Shown here piece after piece: positions 1-6,660 of a stretch of DNA of 10,262 bases. The DNA comes from an uncultured bacterium. GTDB taxonomy: Bacteria; Planctomycetota; UBA8108. The stretch spans positions 1-10,262 of the forward strand of contig CAJWZY010000050.1 in assembly GCA_913050545.1 (NCBI GenBank), written 5' to 3'. Made by a program: the position numbers and the translations under genes. Each line of letters begins with the position of its first letter. Position 1 is the first letter of the stretch. The notes beneath the pieces are model-generated. The model saw only the letters and a list, made by a program, of their open reading frames with translations, ran no database searches and was not told where the DNA came from.

Positions 1-1234
1 TGTTGAGGATAGTAATGGGAATTCCCCTCGACAGTCCCGTCTGCTGAGAGATGTCGGTCGTATAAGGAGAGACCAGGAAGATTGTGGGGATCCCCAGGGA
101 GACAGCCCGGTTGATCTCGTAGACCTGGCGGTCCTCGAGCGCATGCGGCTGGGCCACCACCAGGCATTTGACCATCTTGACGTGATCTCCATCTGCAAGG
201 GTCACCTCTCCGGAGGGCTCTTCCCCTCTTTCCTCTTTCGCCTTACGGTCGCGATCAGCCTTGATGCTCCTGGCGAGATCATCGATCGAATCGCCTTCCT
301 TCAGGGAGATCTGTCTCACATCGACCAGCTCCTGGAGGAAATTGATCACCGCCGCGTATTCAGACGGAGGCGGCGGAGTCGGGCGGGCAGGATTCACGGG
401 CGGTGCCGGCGGCTTGCGCGCATCAAAGAAGGCCACCACCGGCTTCTCGGACTGGGTCACCTTCACGATTCGATAGGCCAACTCGTACTCGAGACTCTCC
501 ACCCTGCTGTGGAAGGGGATGACCTCCGCCGGGCGGTCAAGATAGGAGATCTTGATGGAACTGTAGACCCGCAGCTGCTTGACCGAATTGGCTGTCCGGT
601 CAGGAACGATATAGGGGTTGATCCCCACTTCCGCCAGGGACTGGATCTCCTTCTGCTTGAACTCCGCCAGCAGGATCTCCTCGTAGGCCTCTTCCTTGGT
701 CTTTTTCTTGTCGCGCGCAGCCCTCTCCTTGGCCTGGGCCTCGCGGTTTTTCCTGATATCCTCGGCACTCGGACGCTGGCGCCCGGCCATCATCGCCTGG
801 ATATCCATGGCCGGCTCAGGCTCCTGGAGAGCTTCGGTTTCCCCTGCAGTATAGAGCTTCATGTACTCTTCGGTAGCTTTCGCCGCAGCCCGGTCGGCAA
901 GATCATCCGGATTGACGATCGAATACCTGATCTTTCCATCGGAGATCTTCCGCAACTCTTCGAACTGATCCTCGGTATCCCGGACGATCGTGGTCAGAAA
1001 GCTCGGCAGCTCTTCGCTGCAGTAATAGGTGAGCGTCACCTTGTCTTTGAGATCGCCGAAGATTTCATACGTGGCATCGGAGATCGTATAGAGTCCGTCC
1101 TCGGTGAAATCCATCTTGAGGCCACTGGTCTCATCGGCCGTCATGCTGAGAAGCGACAGGACCGCGACCAGGAGGACAAGCGTGATTCCACTGCTGAGGT
1201 AATATTTTTTTCTGTATTGTCTGCTGTCAGTCAT
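1..1234 (-). CDS. GldG-like ABC transporter auxiliary protein (3' end missing)
   Basis: Third gene of a GldA/GldF/GldG-type ABC export cluster; 411 codons lie in the window and the frame is still open at base 1. The ATG at 1234 sits behind a very strong AAGGAGGAGGTG ribosome binding site. Residues 1-13 are polar and basic, residues about 14-33 form one membrane helix, and the rest should be extracytoplasmic as in GldG proteins. The segment YTISDATYEIFGDLKDKV followed by LTYY, and later KPVVAFFDARK and IPTIFLVSPY, match the ABC_transp_aux/GldG pattern. Two departures stand out: a Lys/Glu/Arg-rich insertion at about residues 130-195 before EVGINPY, and a proline-rich linker at about 272-290. 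In Bacteroidota, GldG works with GldA and GldF in gliding; in other phyla the same trio has no settled substrate. The family is fairly sure, the substrate unknown. The expected C-terminal membrane helix lies outside the window. Confidence 0.82.
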   Translation of the reverse strand, partial: MTDSRQYRKKYYLSSGITLVLLVAVLSLLSMTADETSGLKMDFTEDGLYTISDATYEIFGDLKDKVTLTYYCSEELPSFLTTIVRDTEDQFEELRKISDGKIRYSIVNPDDLADRAAAKATEEYMKLYTAGETEALQEPEPAMDIQAMMAGRQRPSAEDIRKNREAQAKERAARDKKKTKEEAYEEILLAEFKQKEIQSLAEVGINPYIVPDRTANSVKQLRVYSSIKISYLDRPAEVIPFHSRVESLEYELAYRIVKVTQSEKPVVAFFDARKPPAPPVNPARPTPPPPSEYAAVINFLQELVDVRQISLKEGDSIDDLARSIKADRDRKAKEERGEEPSGEVTLADGDHVKMVKCLVVAQPHALEDRQVYEINRAVSLGIPTIFLVSPYTTDISQQTGLSRGIPITILN

Positions 1235-1238
1235 TTTG

Positions 1239-1251
1239 CACCTCCTCCTTA
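1239..1251 (-). promoter_or_regulatory. Shine-Dalgarno of gldG-like gene fused to the gldF-like stop
   Basis: The minus strand reads TAAGGAGGAGGTG. The TAA ends the permease gene and the purine run directly after it is the ribosome binding site of the GldG-like gene, whose ATG follows four bases later. This implies one transcript and probably coupled translation of the two proteins. Confidence 0.8.
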
Positions 1252-1974
1252 GAACTTCCTGCCTTCAACGAACAGGTTGTTCAGCACCAGGAAGAAAACC
1301 GTAACACTGAGGCCGTAGATCAGCCCCACCGGGTTAACAAGTCCTTTTGAAAACTCACGAAAATGAGAATCCGTTCCGAACCAACCAATGAAATTACCCA
1401 GCCCCTCCACTCCATTGAGGAATTTAACCACGGGAGGATAGCCGATCCCCACCATCACGAGTGAAAAAGCGATCGCGATCAGGAGAGAAACGATCTGGTT
1501 GCTCGTCAGCGTGGAGGCCCAGGCTCCAAGGGCAATATAGACACTCGAGATCAACAGGGCTCCGAGGTAGGAGGTGAAAATAACCCCCCACTCAATGGTG
1601 GTAACCGAGGCGAGGCTCAATGGCACAACCAGGGTCAGGGCAAGACTGACGGCAATCACGAACAGGCCGGCGAGGTATTTCCCGACAACGACCTCCCAGG
1701 CCTGCACCGGCCACGTCAACAGGAGTTCGATGGTCCCTGACCGCCTCTCCTCGCTCCACAGCCGCATGGTGACGGCCGGGATGAAGATCGACAGCACCCA
1801 TGGAAACCAGAAAAAGAAGTTCCTGAGATCCGGGCTTGTCTGGGAAAAGAAGGGGAAGAATACAAAAAAGAGAAACCCCAGGATAAAGACAAACAGGATG
1901 ATGAAAATGTAGGCGATCGGCGAGTTGAAATAAGCCGAGACCTCACGTCGAAAAATCGTGGATATGTTTCTCAT
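1249..1974 (-). CDS. GldF-like ABC-2 type transporter permease
   Basis: 241-residue integral membrane protein of the ABC-2 permease family, the channel half of an ABC exporter partnered by the ATPase encoded upstream. Six hydrophobic helices can be seen at about residues 20-42, 53-72, 100-123, 131-154, 160-178 and 212-234. Between helices 2 and 3 lies the cytoplasmic motif LWSEERRSGTIELLLTWPV, typical of this family, and near the end HFREFSKGLVNP, the usual lead into the last helix of GldF-type permeases. The length is normal for the family. The ATG at 1974 lies 5 bases after the ATPase stop; a GAGGG about 12 bases upstream inside the previous gene is a slightly distant ribosome binding site, so coupling to the ATPase gene is likely. 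Family confident; transported substrate unknown. Confidence 0.88.
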   Translation of the reverse strand: MRNISTIFRREVSAYFNSPIAYIFIILFVFILGFLFFVFFPFFSQTSPDLRNFFFWFPWVLSIFIPAVTMRLWSEERRSGTIELLLTWPVQAWEVVVGKYLAGLFVIAVSLALTLVVPLSLASVTTIEWGVIFTSYLGALLISSVYIALGAWASTLTSNQIVSLLIAIAFSLVMVGIGYPPVVKFLNGVEGLGNFIGWFGTDSHFREFSKGLVNPVGLIYGLSVTVFFLVLNNLFVEGRKF

Positions 1975-1979
1975 GTTTC

Positions 1980-3053
1980 TCAGGTTCCCTCTTGGGCCGT
2001 GGAATCGTCTTCAGAAGCTTCTGAGACGGTCTCCTCGGCCTCCACTGGAGCAGTGGTCTCGCTCTCTGGAGGCTGCGCCTTCTCTGCCGCTGCTACCCCG
2101 TTGCCGGAAGCTCCCTGGGGAGCGCTGTCCTTGGTCAGCTCAAGGTAGACATCTTCGAGGCTGTGTTCATCTGGTGAAAGAGCCGAGAGAGTCCAACCGT
2201 TATCTGCAACTGCCTTGAATACTCCCTGGCTGATCTCCCCCCCCGACCCGGTCGTCAAGCGGTACTCGGTATCCGAGCCGCTGCCACTGATGGCTTCTAC
2301 AGTGTTGACTCCACCGACCTTGCCAAGAGCAGCAACGACCTCCTGCTCAGGTCCCTGGATCCGGGCCTTGAGGCCTGAACGGTCACTGAGAGAGCGCTGC
2401 ATGTTCTGGGGGGTATCATCTGCCACGATCCGCCCATCCTTGATAATCATGATCCGGGTACCGATCGCCGAGATCTCCTGGAGGATGTGGCTGGACAGAA
2501 TAATCAGCTTTTCTTCTCCGAGTTTCCTGATCAGCTCACGGATCTCGATGATCTGGTGAGGATCGAGGCCACTTGTAGGCTCATCCATGATCAGGATGCC
2601 GGGATCATGTACGAGTGCCTGGGCGATTCCAACGCGCTGCTTATAGCCCTTGGAGAGGTGCCCGATGTTCTTGCGCAGGAAACGGCGAAGATTGAGCAAC
2701 TCGACCACCCGGTCAACCGCTGATTGCGCCTCGGAACCTGACAGTTGCCGCGCCTTGGCGACAAACTGGAGGTACTCAAGGACCTGCATATCCATATAAA
2801 GCGGTGTGCTCTCCGGCAGGTAGCCGATGGCCTTGCGAACCTCCATGGGGTTTTTCAAGGCGTCTACGTCATTGACATAGACGCTGCCTGAATCTGCCAC
2901 CACGTAGGAAGTGATAATCTTCAGGGTGGTCGATTTCCCGGCACCATTGGGGCCGAGAAATCCGAGGATCTCACCCTTGCCGACCTCGAAGCTGACGTCG
3001 TTGACGGCAACCGTCGCCCCGTAGGTCTTGGTAATGTTCTGAACCTTAATCAT
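1980..3053 (-). CDS. GldA-like ABC transporter ATP-binding protein
   Basis: 357-residue cytoplasmic ATPase that should drive the GldF-like permease encoded next. All nucleotide-binding parts are visible: aromatic A-loop Y11, Walker A GPNGAGKST (34-42), signature LSKGYKQR (133-140), Walker B ILIMDEP (153-159, catalytic E158) and switch H189. The Q-loop position reads YLPES, with Glu in place of Gln, as is usual in GldA-type ATPases. After the ATPase domain comes a C-terminal domain ending in SLEDVYLELT, also typical. The last 50 residues (about 308-357) are an Ala/Glu/Ser-rich acidic tail that looks disordered. A TTG two codons upstream (3059) would extend the frame, but GGAG lies 7 bases before the ATG at 3053 and only about one base before that TTG, so I take the ATG. 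First gene of the operon; no convincing promoter seen upstream. Confidence 0.9.
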   Translation of the reverse strand: MIKVQNITKTYGATVAVNDVSFEVGKGEILGFLGPNGAGKSTTLKIITSYVVADSGSVYVNDVDALKNPMEVRKAIGYLPESTPLYMDMQVLEYLQFVAKARQLSGSEAQSAVDRVVELLNLRRFLRKNIGHLSKGYKQRVGIAQALVHDPGILIMDEPTSGLDPHQIIEIRELIRKLGEEKLIILSSHILQEISAIGTRIMIIKDGRIVADDTPQNMQRSLSDRSGLKARIQGPEQEVVAALGKVGGVNTVEAISGSGSDTEYRLTTGSGGEISQGVFKAVADNGWTLSALSPDEHSLEDVYLELTKDSAPQGASGNGVAAAEKAQPPESETTAPVEAEETVSEASEDDSTAQEGT

Positions 3054-3261
3054 GCGCAAACTCCACTGCGTACCCCTGCTTTACGGAGGGCTCTGCCCCC
3101 TTGTTCCGGTAGTTGGTGCAAGCCGATTATTACAACAAAAACGGGAGCATATTTCGAGTGCCTATTTACCCTGAAAAACCACCCGGAAGAAAATTATGAA
3201 CGTGCTCAACCTGCAGGCATAAAATGCCTTACGACCGCCTCCAGGGCTACGAAAGCCCCCT
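3054..3261. other. Intergenic region between ribD and the ABC operon
   Basis: About 200 bases separate the ribD stop from the ATPase start, both on the minus strand. The part nearest ribD holds two hairpins (listed separately). The middle (about 3125-3200) is AT-rich compared with its surroundings and is the natural place for the ABC operon promoter, but I found no pair of hexamers good enough to call. A small GGGC-TCT-GCCC dyad sits at 3088-3098 in the presumed leader. No open frame here looks coding. Confidence 0.4.
3215..3258 (-). terminator. Possible ribD terminator hairpins without T-tract
   Basis: Two perfect inverted repeats follow the ribD stop on the minus strand: GGGCT-TTCGT-AGCCC (plus-strand 3244-3258) and AGGCAT-TTT-ATGCCT (plus-strand 3215-3229). 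Neither is followed by a run of T, so classical intrinsic termination is not shown. They could instead protect the 3' end of the mRNA. Confidence 0.3.
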
Positions 3262-4377
3262 TCAGCCGCTACAGACCCGCGCGCTGAGGAGAATGTCGGG
3301 CCCCAGGGATTCCTGCCGCAGGCCTGAAAGCTGAAGCGAATCTGCCAATTTTTTAAAACCATCGCCTTCCACCGGAGAAAGAGCCTGGTCGCCACCGAGA
3401 ATCCTGGGAGCGATAAAAGCCGCGATCTCCTGCACCAGGGAGCCCCTTGCAAAGCTCCCGGCCAGTCCCGCTCCGCCTTCAACCAGCACTTGAGAAACCC
3501 CCATCGCCGACAACTCCTTGAGCAGCCGGTCAAGGTCGAGCCGGCCGGCTCGCTGCGGCACCAGCAGGATCTCCACCCCCCTGCGCTTCAGCTCTCCCAG
3601 GCGCCTGGAGCTGTTGGCTCCCTCAGTGCTGACATAGAGCCTTGCCCCGGGTCCGGCAGAACGGGAAGTTGAAAGCAACTTGAGCTTGAGTGGCAGTCGT
3701 CCCTGGCGATCGAGAATAACCCGCAGGGGTACTCTTCCCCTTGCCGGGCGGGGAGTGAGAAGGGGATCATCCGCGAGGGCCGTGCCGGTCCCCACCATGA
3801 TGGCGTCTACACGCCGGCGAATCGAATGAGCACGGGACCTCGCTCTCGAACCCGTAATCCACTGCGACTCCCCCCCGGCCGTGGCTATTTTCCCATCGAT
3901 GCTCATGGCCCATTTCAGGATTACCCAGGGCCTGTTATTTTTCCGCCAGAAAAAGTAGGGCGCGTTCTGAGACAGGGCTTCACGGCGAAGAAGACCGCCG
4001 TGCACCTCAACCCCTCTCTGGCGGAGCCACCGGGGCCCCTTGCCTCGAGTCAGGGGGTTCGGGTCTGAGACCGCATAGAATACCCGCCTGATCCCCGCCT
4101 CCAGGACAGCCTCGCAGCAGGGAGGTGTCTTTCCATGATGGGCACAGGGTTCGAGGGTTACATAGAGGTCGGCACCAGCACACCTGCCTGCATCACGCAG
4201 GGCAGCCTGTTCGGCGTGTGGCCCACCATACCTTTGGTGGTATCCACGGCCAATGACGCTTCCCCTGTGAACCACGACCGCCCCCACAAGAGGGTTCGGA
4301 GAAACCCCTTCAAGCCCCTTGAGTGCGAGCTCGAGCGCCTCTTCCATAAAAACTGGGGCAGGACGGGAAGAAGCCAC
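3262..4377 (-). CDS. ribD: Bifunctional riboflavin deaminase/reductase RibD
   Basis: 371-residue cytoplasmic enzyme of riboflavin synthesis: it deaminates the pyrimidine produced from GTP and then reduces the ribose side chain with NADPH. The N-terminal deaminase domain (about 1-145) carries the zinc ligands H54 and catalytic E56 (HAE), C78 (PCAHHGKTPPC) and C87. The C-terminal reductase domain (about 149-371) shows LKWAMSIDGKIA, ESQWIT, GTGTALADDPLLT and LVEGGAGLAGSF. Length matches the family (about 360-380). The start is GTG at 4377, directly after the miaB TGA, with AAGGAAG just upstream inside miaB. A start at the ATG at residue 11 would still keep the domain, but the longer form matches the usual RibD N-terminus. 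Cotranscribed with miaB; no other rib gene lies in the window and no FMN riboswitch precedes it. Confidence 0.95.
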   Translation of the reverse strand: MASSRPAPVFMEEALELALKGLEGVSPNPLVGAVVVHRGSVIGRGYHQRYGGPHAEQAALRDAGRCAGADLYVTLEPCAHHGKTPPCCEAVLEAGIRRVFYAVSDPNPLTRGKGPRWLRQRGVEVHGGLLRREALSQNAPYFFWRKNNRPWVILKWAMSIDGKIATAGGESQWITGSRARSRAHSIRRRVDAIMVGTGTALADDPLLTPRPARGRVPLRVILDRQGRLPLKLKLLSTSRSAGPGARLYVSTEGANSSRRLGELKRRGVEILLVPQRAGRLDLDRLLKELSAMGVSQVLVEGGAGLAGSFARGSLVQEIAAFIAPRILGGDQALSPVEGDGFKKLADSLQLSGLRQESLGPDILLSARVCSG

Positions 4378-5967
4378 TCAACTTCCTTTCCCGGGCCGCT
4401 CCCCTACCAGTACAACGGGAGTCACCTCGGTAACCTTTACGGTAACGAGGTCACCCACAAGGTCTTCGTCTCCCTGGCTGGGGAACACCACGATCTGGTG
4501 CTTGCGGTTTCGTCCACTCCAACGCGTCTTGTCCTTCTTGCTGAGGCTCTCCACCAGCACCTCGGTCTCCTGGCCGATTGATTCGCTGTTGGCCTCCAGG
4601 CTGATACGCTTCTGGATCCCAAGCAGGACCTGGTTACGCTCCCTCTTCACCTCCTCGGGGACGTCATCTTGAAGATCTGCGGCAGCAGAGGTCCCCGGGC
4701 GCTCAGAATACTTGAAGATATAGGCTCCATTGAAGCGCACCTCCTCCACCAGCTTCACCGTCTCGGCAAATTCTTCATCGGTCTCACCACAAAAGCCGAC
4801 GATCAGGTCGGTGGCCAGGGCGATGCCGGGAACCTGCTCCCTGCATTGATCGATGACCTTGCGGTAGTGGTCCATCGTATAGGAGCGCAGCATACGCCGC
4901 AAAACCGTATCAGAACCTGACTGGACCGGCAGGTGAAGATACTCGCAGACCTTCTCCAGGCTTCCAATAGCCTCGATAAGATCAGGGTTCATGAACCTCG
5001 GATGGGAGGTGATAAAATGTATCCTTTCAAGACCATCAATCTGGTTCAGGCCGTAGAGAACATGCTGCAGGCCGATCCTCCTGCCGGGAGCAAGCCGCTT
5101 GCCGTAGGAGTTGACGGTCTGCCCAAGGAGGGTGATCTCCTTCACCCCGCTGGCGGCCAGCACGGTCGCCTCTTCAATAATCTCGTTCACCGGCCGACTG
5201 ACCTCCGGCCCCCGGGTTCTTGGAACTACACAATAGGTGCAGGCCATATCACAGCCACGCATCACTGAAACGAATGCATGCCTCGGCCTTGGACCGAGGT
5301 TTTCTTTTCTCTCGAACCGAACCGGGGTATCCAGATCAAGGGCCGCAACCTGCCCCTGCGACCTGGCCTCGTCAATCAACTGCGGCAGGCGAAGAAACTC
5401 CCCCGGGCCACAGACGATCCCCACATGGGGATAGCGGCGAAAGATGTCGTGCTGATGATTCTGAGCTCCACAGCCGAGCACCCCGATCACCAGGTCGGGC
5501 CGCTCCCCTTTCAACTTCTTCAGATGTCCCAGCTTGGAAAAGAACCTGTTCTCCGCCTGTTCCCTGATCGCGCAGGTATTGTAGAGGATCACCCCCGCGC
5601 TGGATGGATGGTCGGTCAACTGGTAGCCGTTTTCATTCAGCACCCCGAGCATCAGCTCTGCATCGAGCTTGTTCATCTGGCAGCCGAATACCTCGAAATA
5701 AACCCTTCGGTCAATTCCTGCCCCGGCTGCCGCTTCAACATCCGCCCGAACCGAATGCTCATCGCAGGCGCCTTCGCTCAAGAGCCCCTCACCTGCCGGA
5801 GCGTCTCCAGGCTGACCTTCACGGCTGAATTCCTCGCCGGTTTCAGCCGGCAATACTGGAAGCCACCGCATATCTATATCGTGTCCCTGCTTAATGAAAC
5901 CATTCGGCGATAGTAATCGGTCTACCCCGCAAGTCAAGTCTACCGCCCTCCTGTCCCTCACCTCCAT
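4378..5967 (-). CDS. miaB: tRNA-2-methylthio-N6-dimethylallyladenosine synthase MiaB
   Basis: Radical SAM methylthiotransferase that adds a methylthio group to isopentenyladenosine at position 37 of tRNAs reading U-starting codons. Counting from the ATG at 5967 (529 residues): the N-terminal cluster-binding cysteines are C96 (VFGCQMN), C132 (NTCAIREQAENR) and C166 (LGCGAQ); the radical SAM cluster cysteines are C239, C243 and C246 (GCDMACTYCVVPRTRG). LLGQTVNSYG and FITSHPRFM follow, and a TRAM RNA-binding domain closes the protein (about 455-525, with GRNRKHQIVVFP). The MiaB core begins only at about residue 87, so the protein carries an unusual low-complexity leader. The frame stays open to an ATG at 6063, but a good promoter lies within that stretch and would put the transcript start near 6008, so I choose 5967. 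An ATG at 5871 (497 residues) is a third option; ribosome binding sites are weak for all. ribD follows with no gap. Confidence 0.93.
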   Translation of the reverse strand: MEVRDRRAVDLTCGVDRLLSPNGFIKQGHDIDMRWLPVLPAETGEEFSREGQPGDAPAGEGLLSEGACDEHSVRADVEAAAGAGIDRRVYFEVFGCQMNKLDAELMLGVLNENGYQLTDHPSSAGVILYNTCAIREQAENRFFSKLGHLKKLKGERPDLVIGVLGCGAQNHQHDIFRRYPHVGIVCGPGEFLRLPQLIDEARSQGQVAALDLDTPVRFERKENLGPRPRHAFVSVMRGCDMACTYCVVPRTRGPEVSRPVNEIIEEATVLAASGVKEITLLGQTVNSYGKRLAPGRRIGLQHVLYGLNQIDGLERIHFITSHPRFMNPDLIEAIGSLEKVCEYLHLPVQSGSDTVLRRMLRSYTMDHYRKVIDQCREQVPGIALATDLIVGFCGETDEEFAETVKLVEEVRFNGAYIFKYSERPGTSAAADLQDDVPEEVKRERNQVLLGIQKRISLEANSESIGQETEVLVESLSKKDKTRWSGRNRKHQIVVFPSQGDEDLVGDLVTVKVTEVTPVVLVGERPGKGS

Positions 5968-6014
5968 TTTGCCGCCCCAAACGAGATTCTTGCGGTAAAT
6001 AGAACTAGTGGTAA

Positions 6015-6043
6015 AATATAAAGCAGAAGAGGGTATCGGTGAA
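6015..6043 (-). promoter_or_regulatory. Candidate sigma70-type promoter of miaB-ribD
   Basis: On the minus strand TTCACC (plus-strand 6038-6043) and TATATT (6015-6020) are separated by exactly 17 bases, matching the -35 and -10 consensus at 4 and 5 of 6 positions. Transcription would start near 6008, about 40 bases before the miaB ATG at 5967 and downstream of the alternative ATG at 6063. This is the best promoter match I found in the window. Confidence 0.45.
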
Positions 6044-6054
6044 GAGTTGGCGTG

Positions 6055-6085
6055 TGGGCCCATTATGGCCCAACCGGAAGTCCGG
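6055..6085. other. Two dyads in the miaB / TPR-gene divergent gap
   Basis: TGGGCC-CATTAT-GGCCCA (6055-6072) is followed two bases later by CCGGA-AG-TCCGG (6074-6085). Both lie upstream of the miaB promoter and of the start of the plus-strand TPR gene, where an operator for either gene could sit. Function is inferred only from position and symmetry. Confidence 0.3.
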
Positions 6086-6128
6086 CAGGAAACGCCCGAA
6101 ACGCTGAATTCTCAAGCAAAGCAGGCCG

Positions 6129-6139
6129 ATAGAATTTCC
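6129..6139 (+). promoter_or_regulatory. Possible -10 element upstream of the TPR gene
   Basis: ATAGAATTTCC contains TAGAAT (6130-6135), 5 of 6 matches to the -10 consensus, 30 bases before the ATG at 6165. No good -35 hexamer lies at the right distance. A near-identical ATAGAATATCC stands upstream of the other plus-strand gene (7856-7866). Confidence 0.25.
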
Positions 6140-6164
6140 TCACCTTGCAGATCAAATCAATAAA

Positions 6165-6614
6165 ATGAACCTCAAAAAATGGTCCTGGAAAGAGATGGAT
6201 CCGGTCGAGATTCCAGCGCCGAAGCTGGGTCTCGAGTTCGAGGCTATCCTTCTTGAGACCGCGATCAAGAGCGTTGACTGGGGAGGAACGGGAGCTGCCG
6301 CCCCTTCTGCAGGCGAGATCGGCTGTCTCGTCTCCCTCCACGATATCTATTCACGTCTCAAGCAGAAGCACAAAGGGCTGCACGTCGATCAGCTCCTCGT
6401 CAAGCTCTGCCCCGAAGATAAAAAGCTCCGCTACAACCTCGCCTGCAGTCACAGCCTTGTGGGTGAAATAGAGCAGGCGTTCGAAGAATTGAAATCAGCA
6501 ATCAAGCTGGGTTACGACAACTTCGATCTATTGCTGATTGACGACGACCTGGACAACCTTCGTAACGACCCTCGCTACAGGGATCTCCTGGAAGAGTTCG
6601 AGTCCACCCTCTGA
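6165..6614 (+). CDS. Small TPR-repeat protein of unknown function
   Basis: 149-residue soluble protein with no signal peptide or membrane segment. The second half is a clear TPR unit of the 'end-of-group' kind: LRYNLACSHSLVGEIEQAFEEL (about 88-109) followed by AIKLGYDNFDLLLIDDDLDNLRNDPRYRDLLEEF, the usual ending in which the last repeat runs into a DPRF/DPRY motif. Residues about 52-84 (VSLHDIYSRLKQKHKGLHVDQLLVKLCPED) look like a degenerate earlier repeat. The first 50 residues are less clear. TPRs bind other proteins, so a scaffold or adaptor role is likely, but no partner can be named. The ATG at 6165 has no visible ribosome binding site, whereas an in-frame ATG at 6195 follows GGAAAGAG, so the true protein may be 139 residues. 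Divergent from miaB and convergent with the DHH phosphoesterase gene. Confidence 0.8.
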   Translation: MNLKKWSWKEMDPVEIPAPKLGLEFEAILLETAIKSVDWGGTGAAAPSAGEIGCLVSLHDIYSRLKQKHKGLHVDQLLVKLCPEDKKLRYNLACSHSLVGEIEQAFEELKSAIKLGYDNFDLLLIDDDLDNLRNDPRYRDLLEEFESTL

Positions 6615-6615
6615 G

Positions 6616-6656
6616 CCGGCTGCACGTGCCGGGTACAGCCCGGGCTGAAAGCCCGG
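6616..6656. terminator. Convergent pair of GC-rich hairpins
   Basis: The 46-base gap between the converging TPR and DHH genes holds two perfect inverted repeats: CCGGC-TGCACGT-GCCGG (6616-6632) and CCGGGCT-GAA-AGCCCGG (6640-6656). Being symmetrical they can form on transcripts from either side, so a bidirectional terminator is likely. No T-run follows on either strand. Confidence 0.45.
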
Positions 6657-6660
6657 AAGG

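Noticed and set aside
143..1252. 369-codon open frame on the plus strand
   Set aside because: It is antisense to the GldG-like gene, is rich in Leu, Arg, His and Asp with no domain pattern, and lacks a ribosome binding site. The opposite strand carries a good GldG-like protein with a strong ribosome binding site.
5278..5913. 211-codon open frame on the plus strand
   Set aside because: Antisense shadow of miaB; the composition is irregular and there is no supporting start signal.
5968..6063. ATG at 6063 as the miaB start (561 residues)
   Set aside because: The first 32 codons overlap a good -35/-10 pair whose transcript would begin near 6008, and no clear ribosome binding site precedes 6063.
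6063..6341. 92-codon minus-strand frame upstream of miaB
   Set aside because: It is antisense to the TPR gene, has no family match, and lies upstream of the likely miaB promoter.
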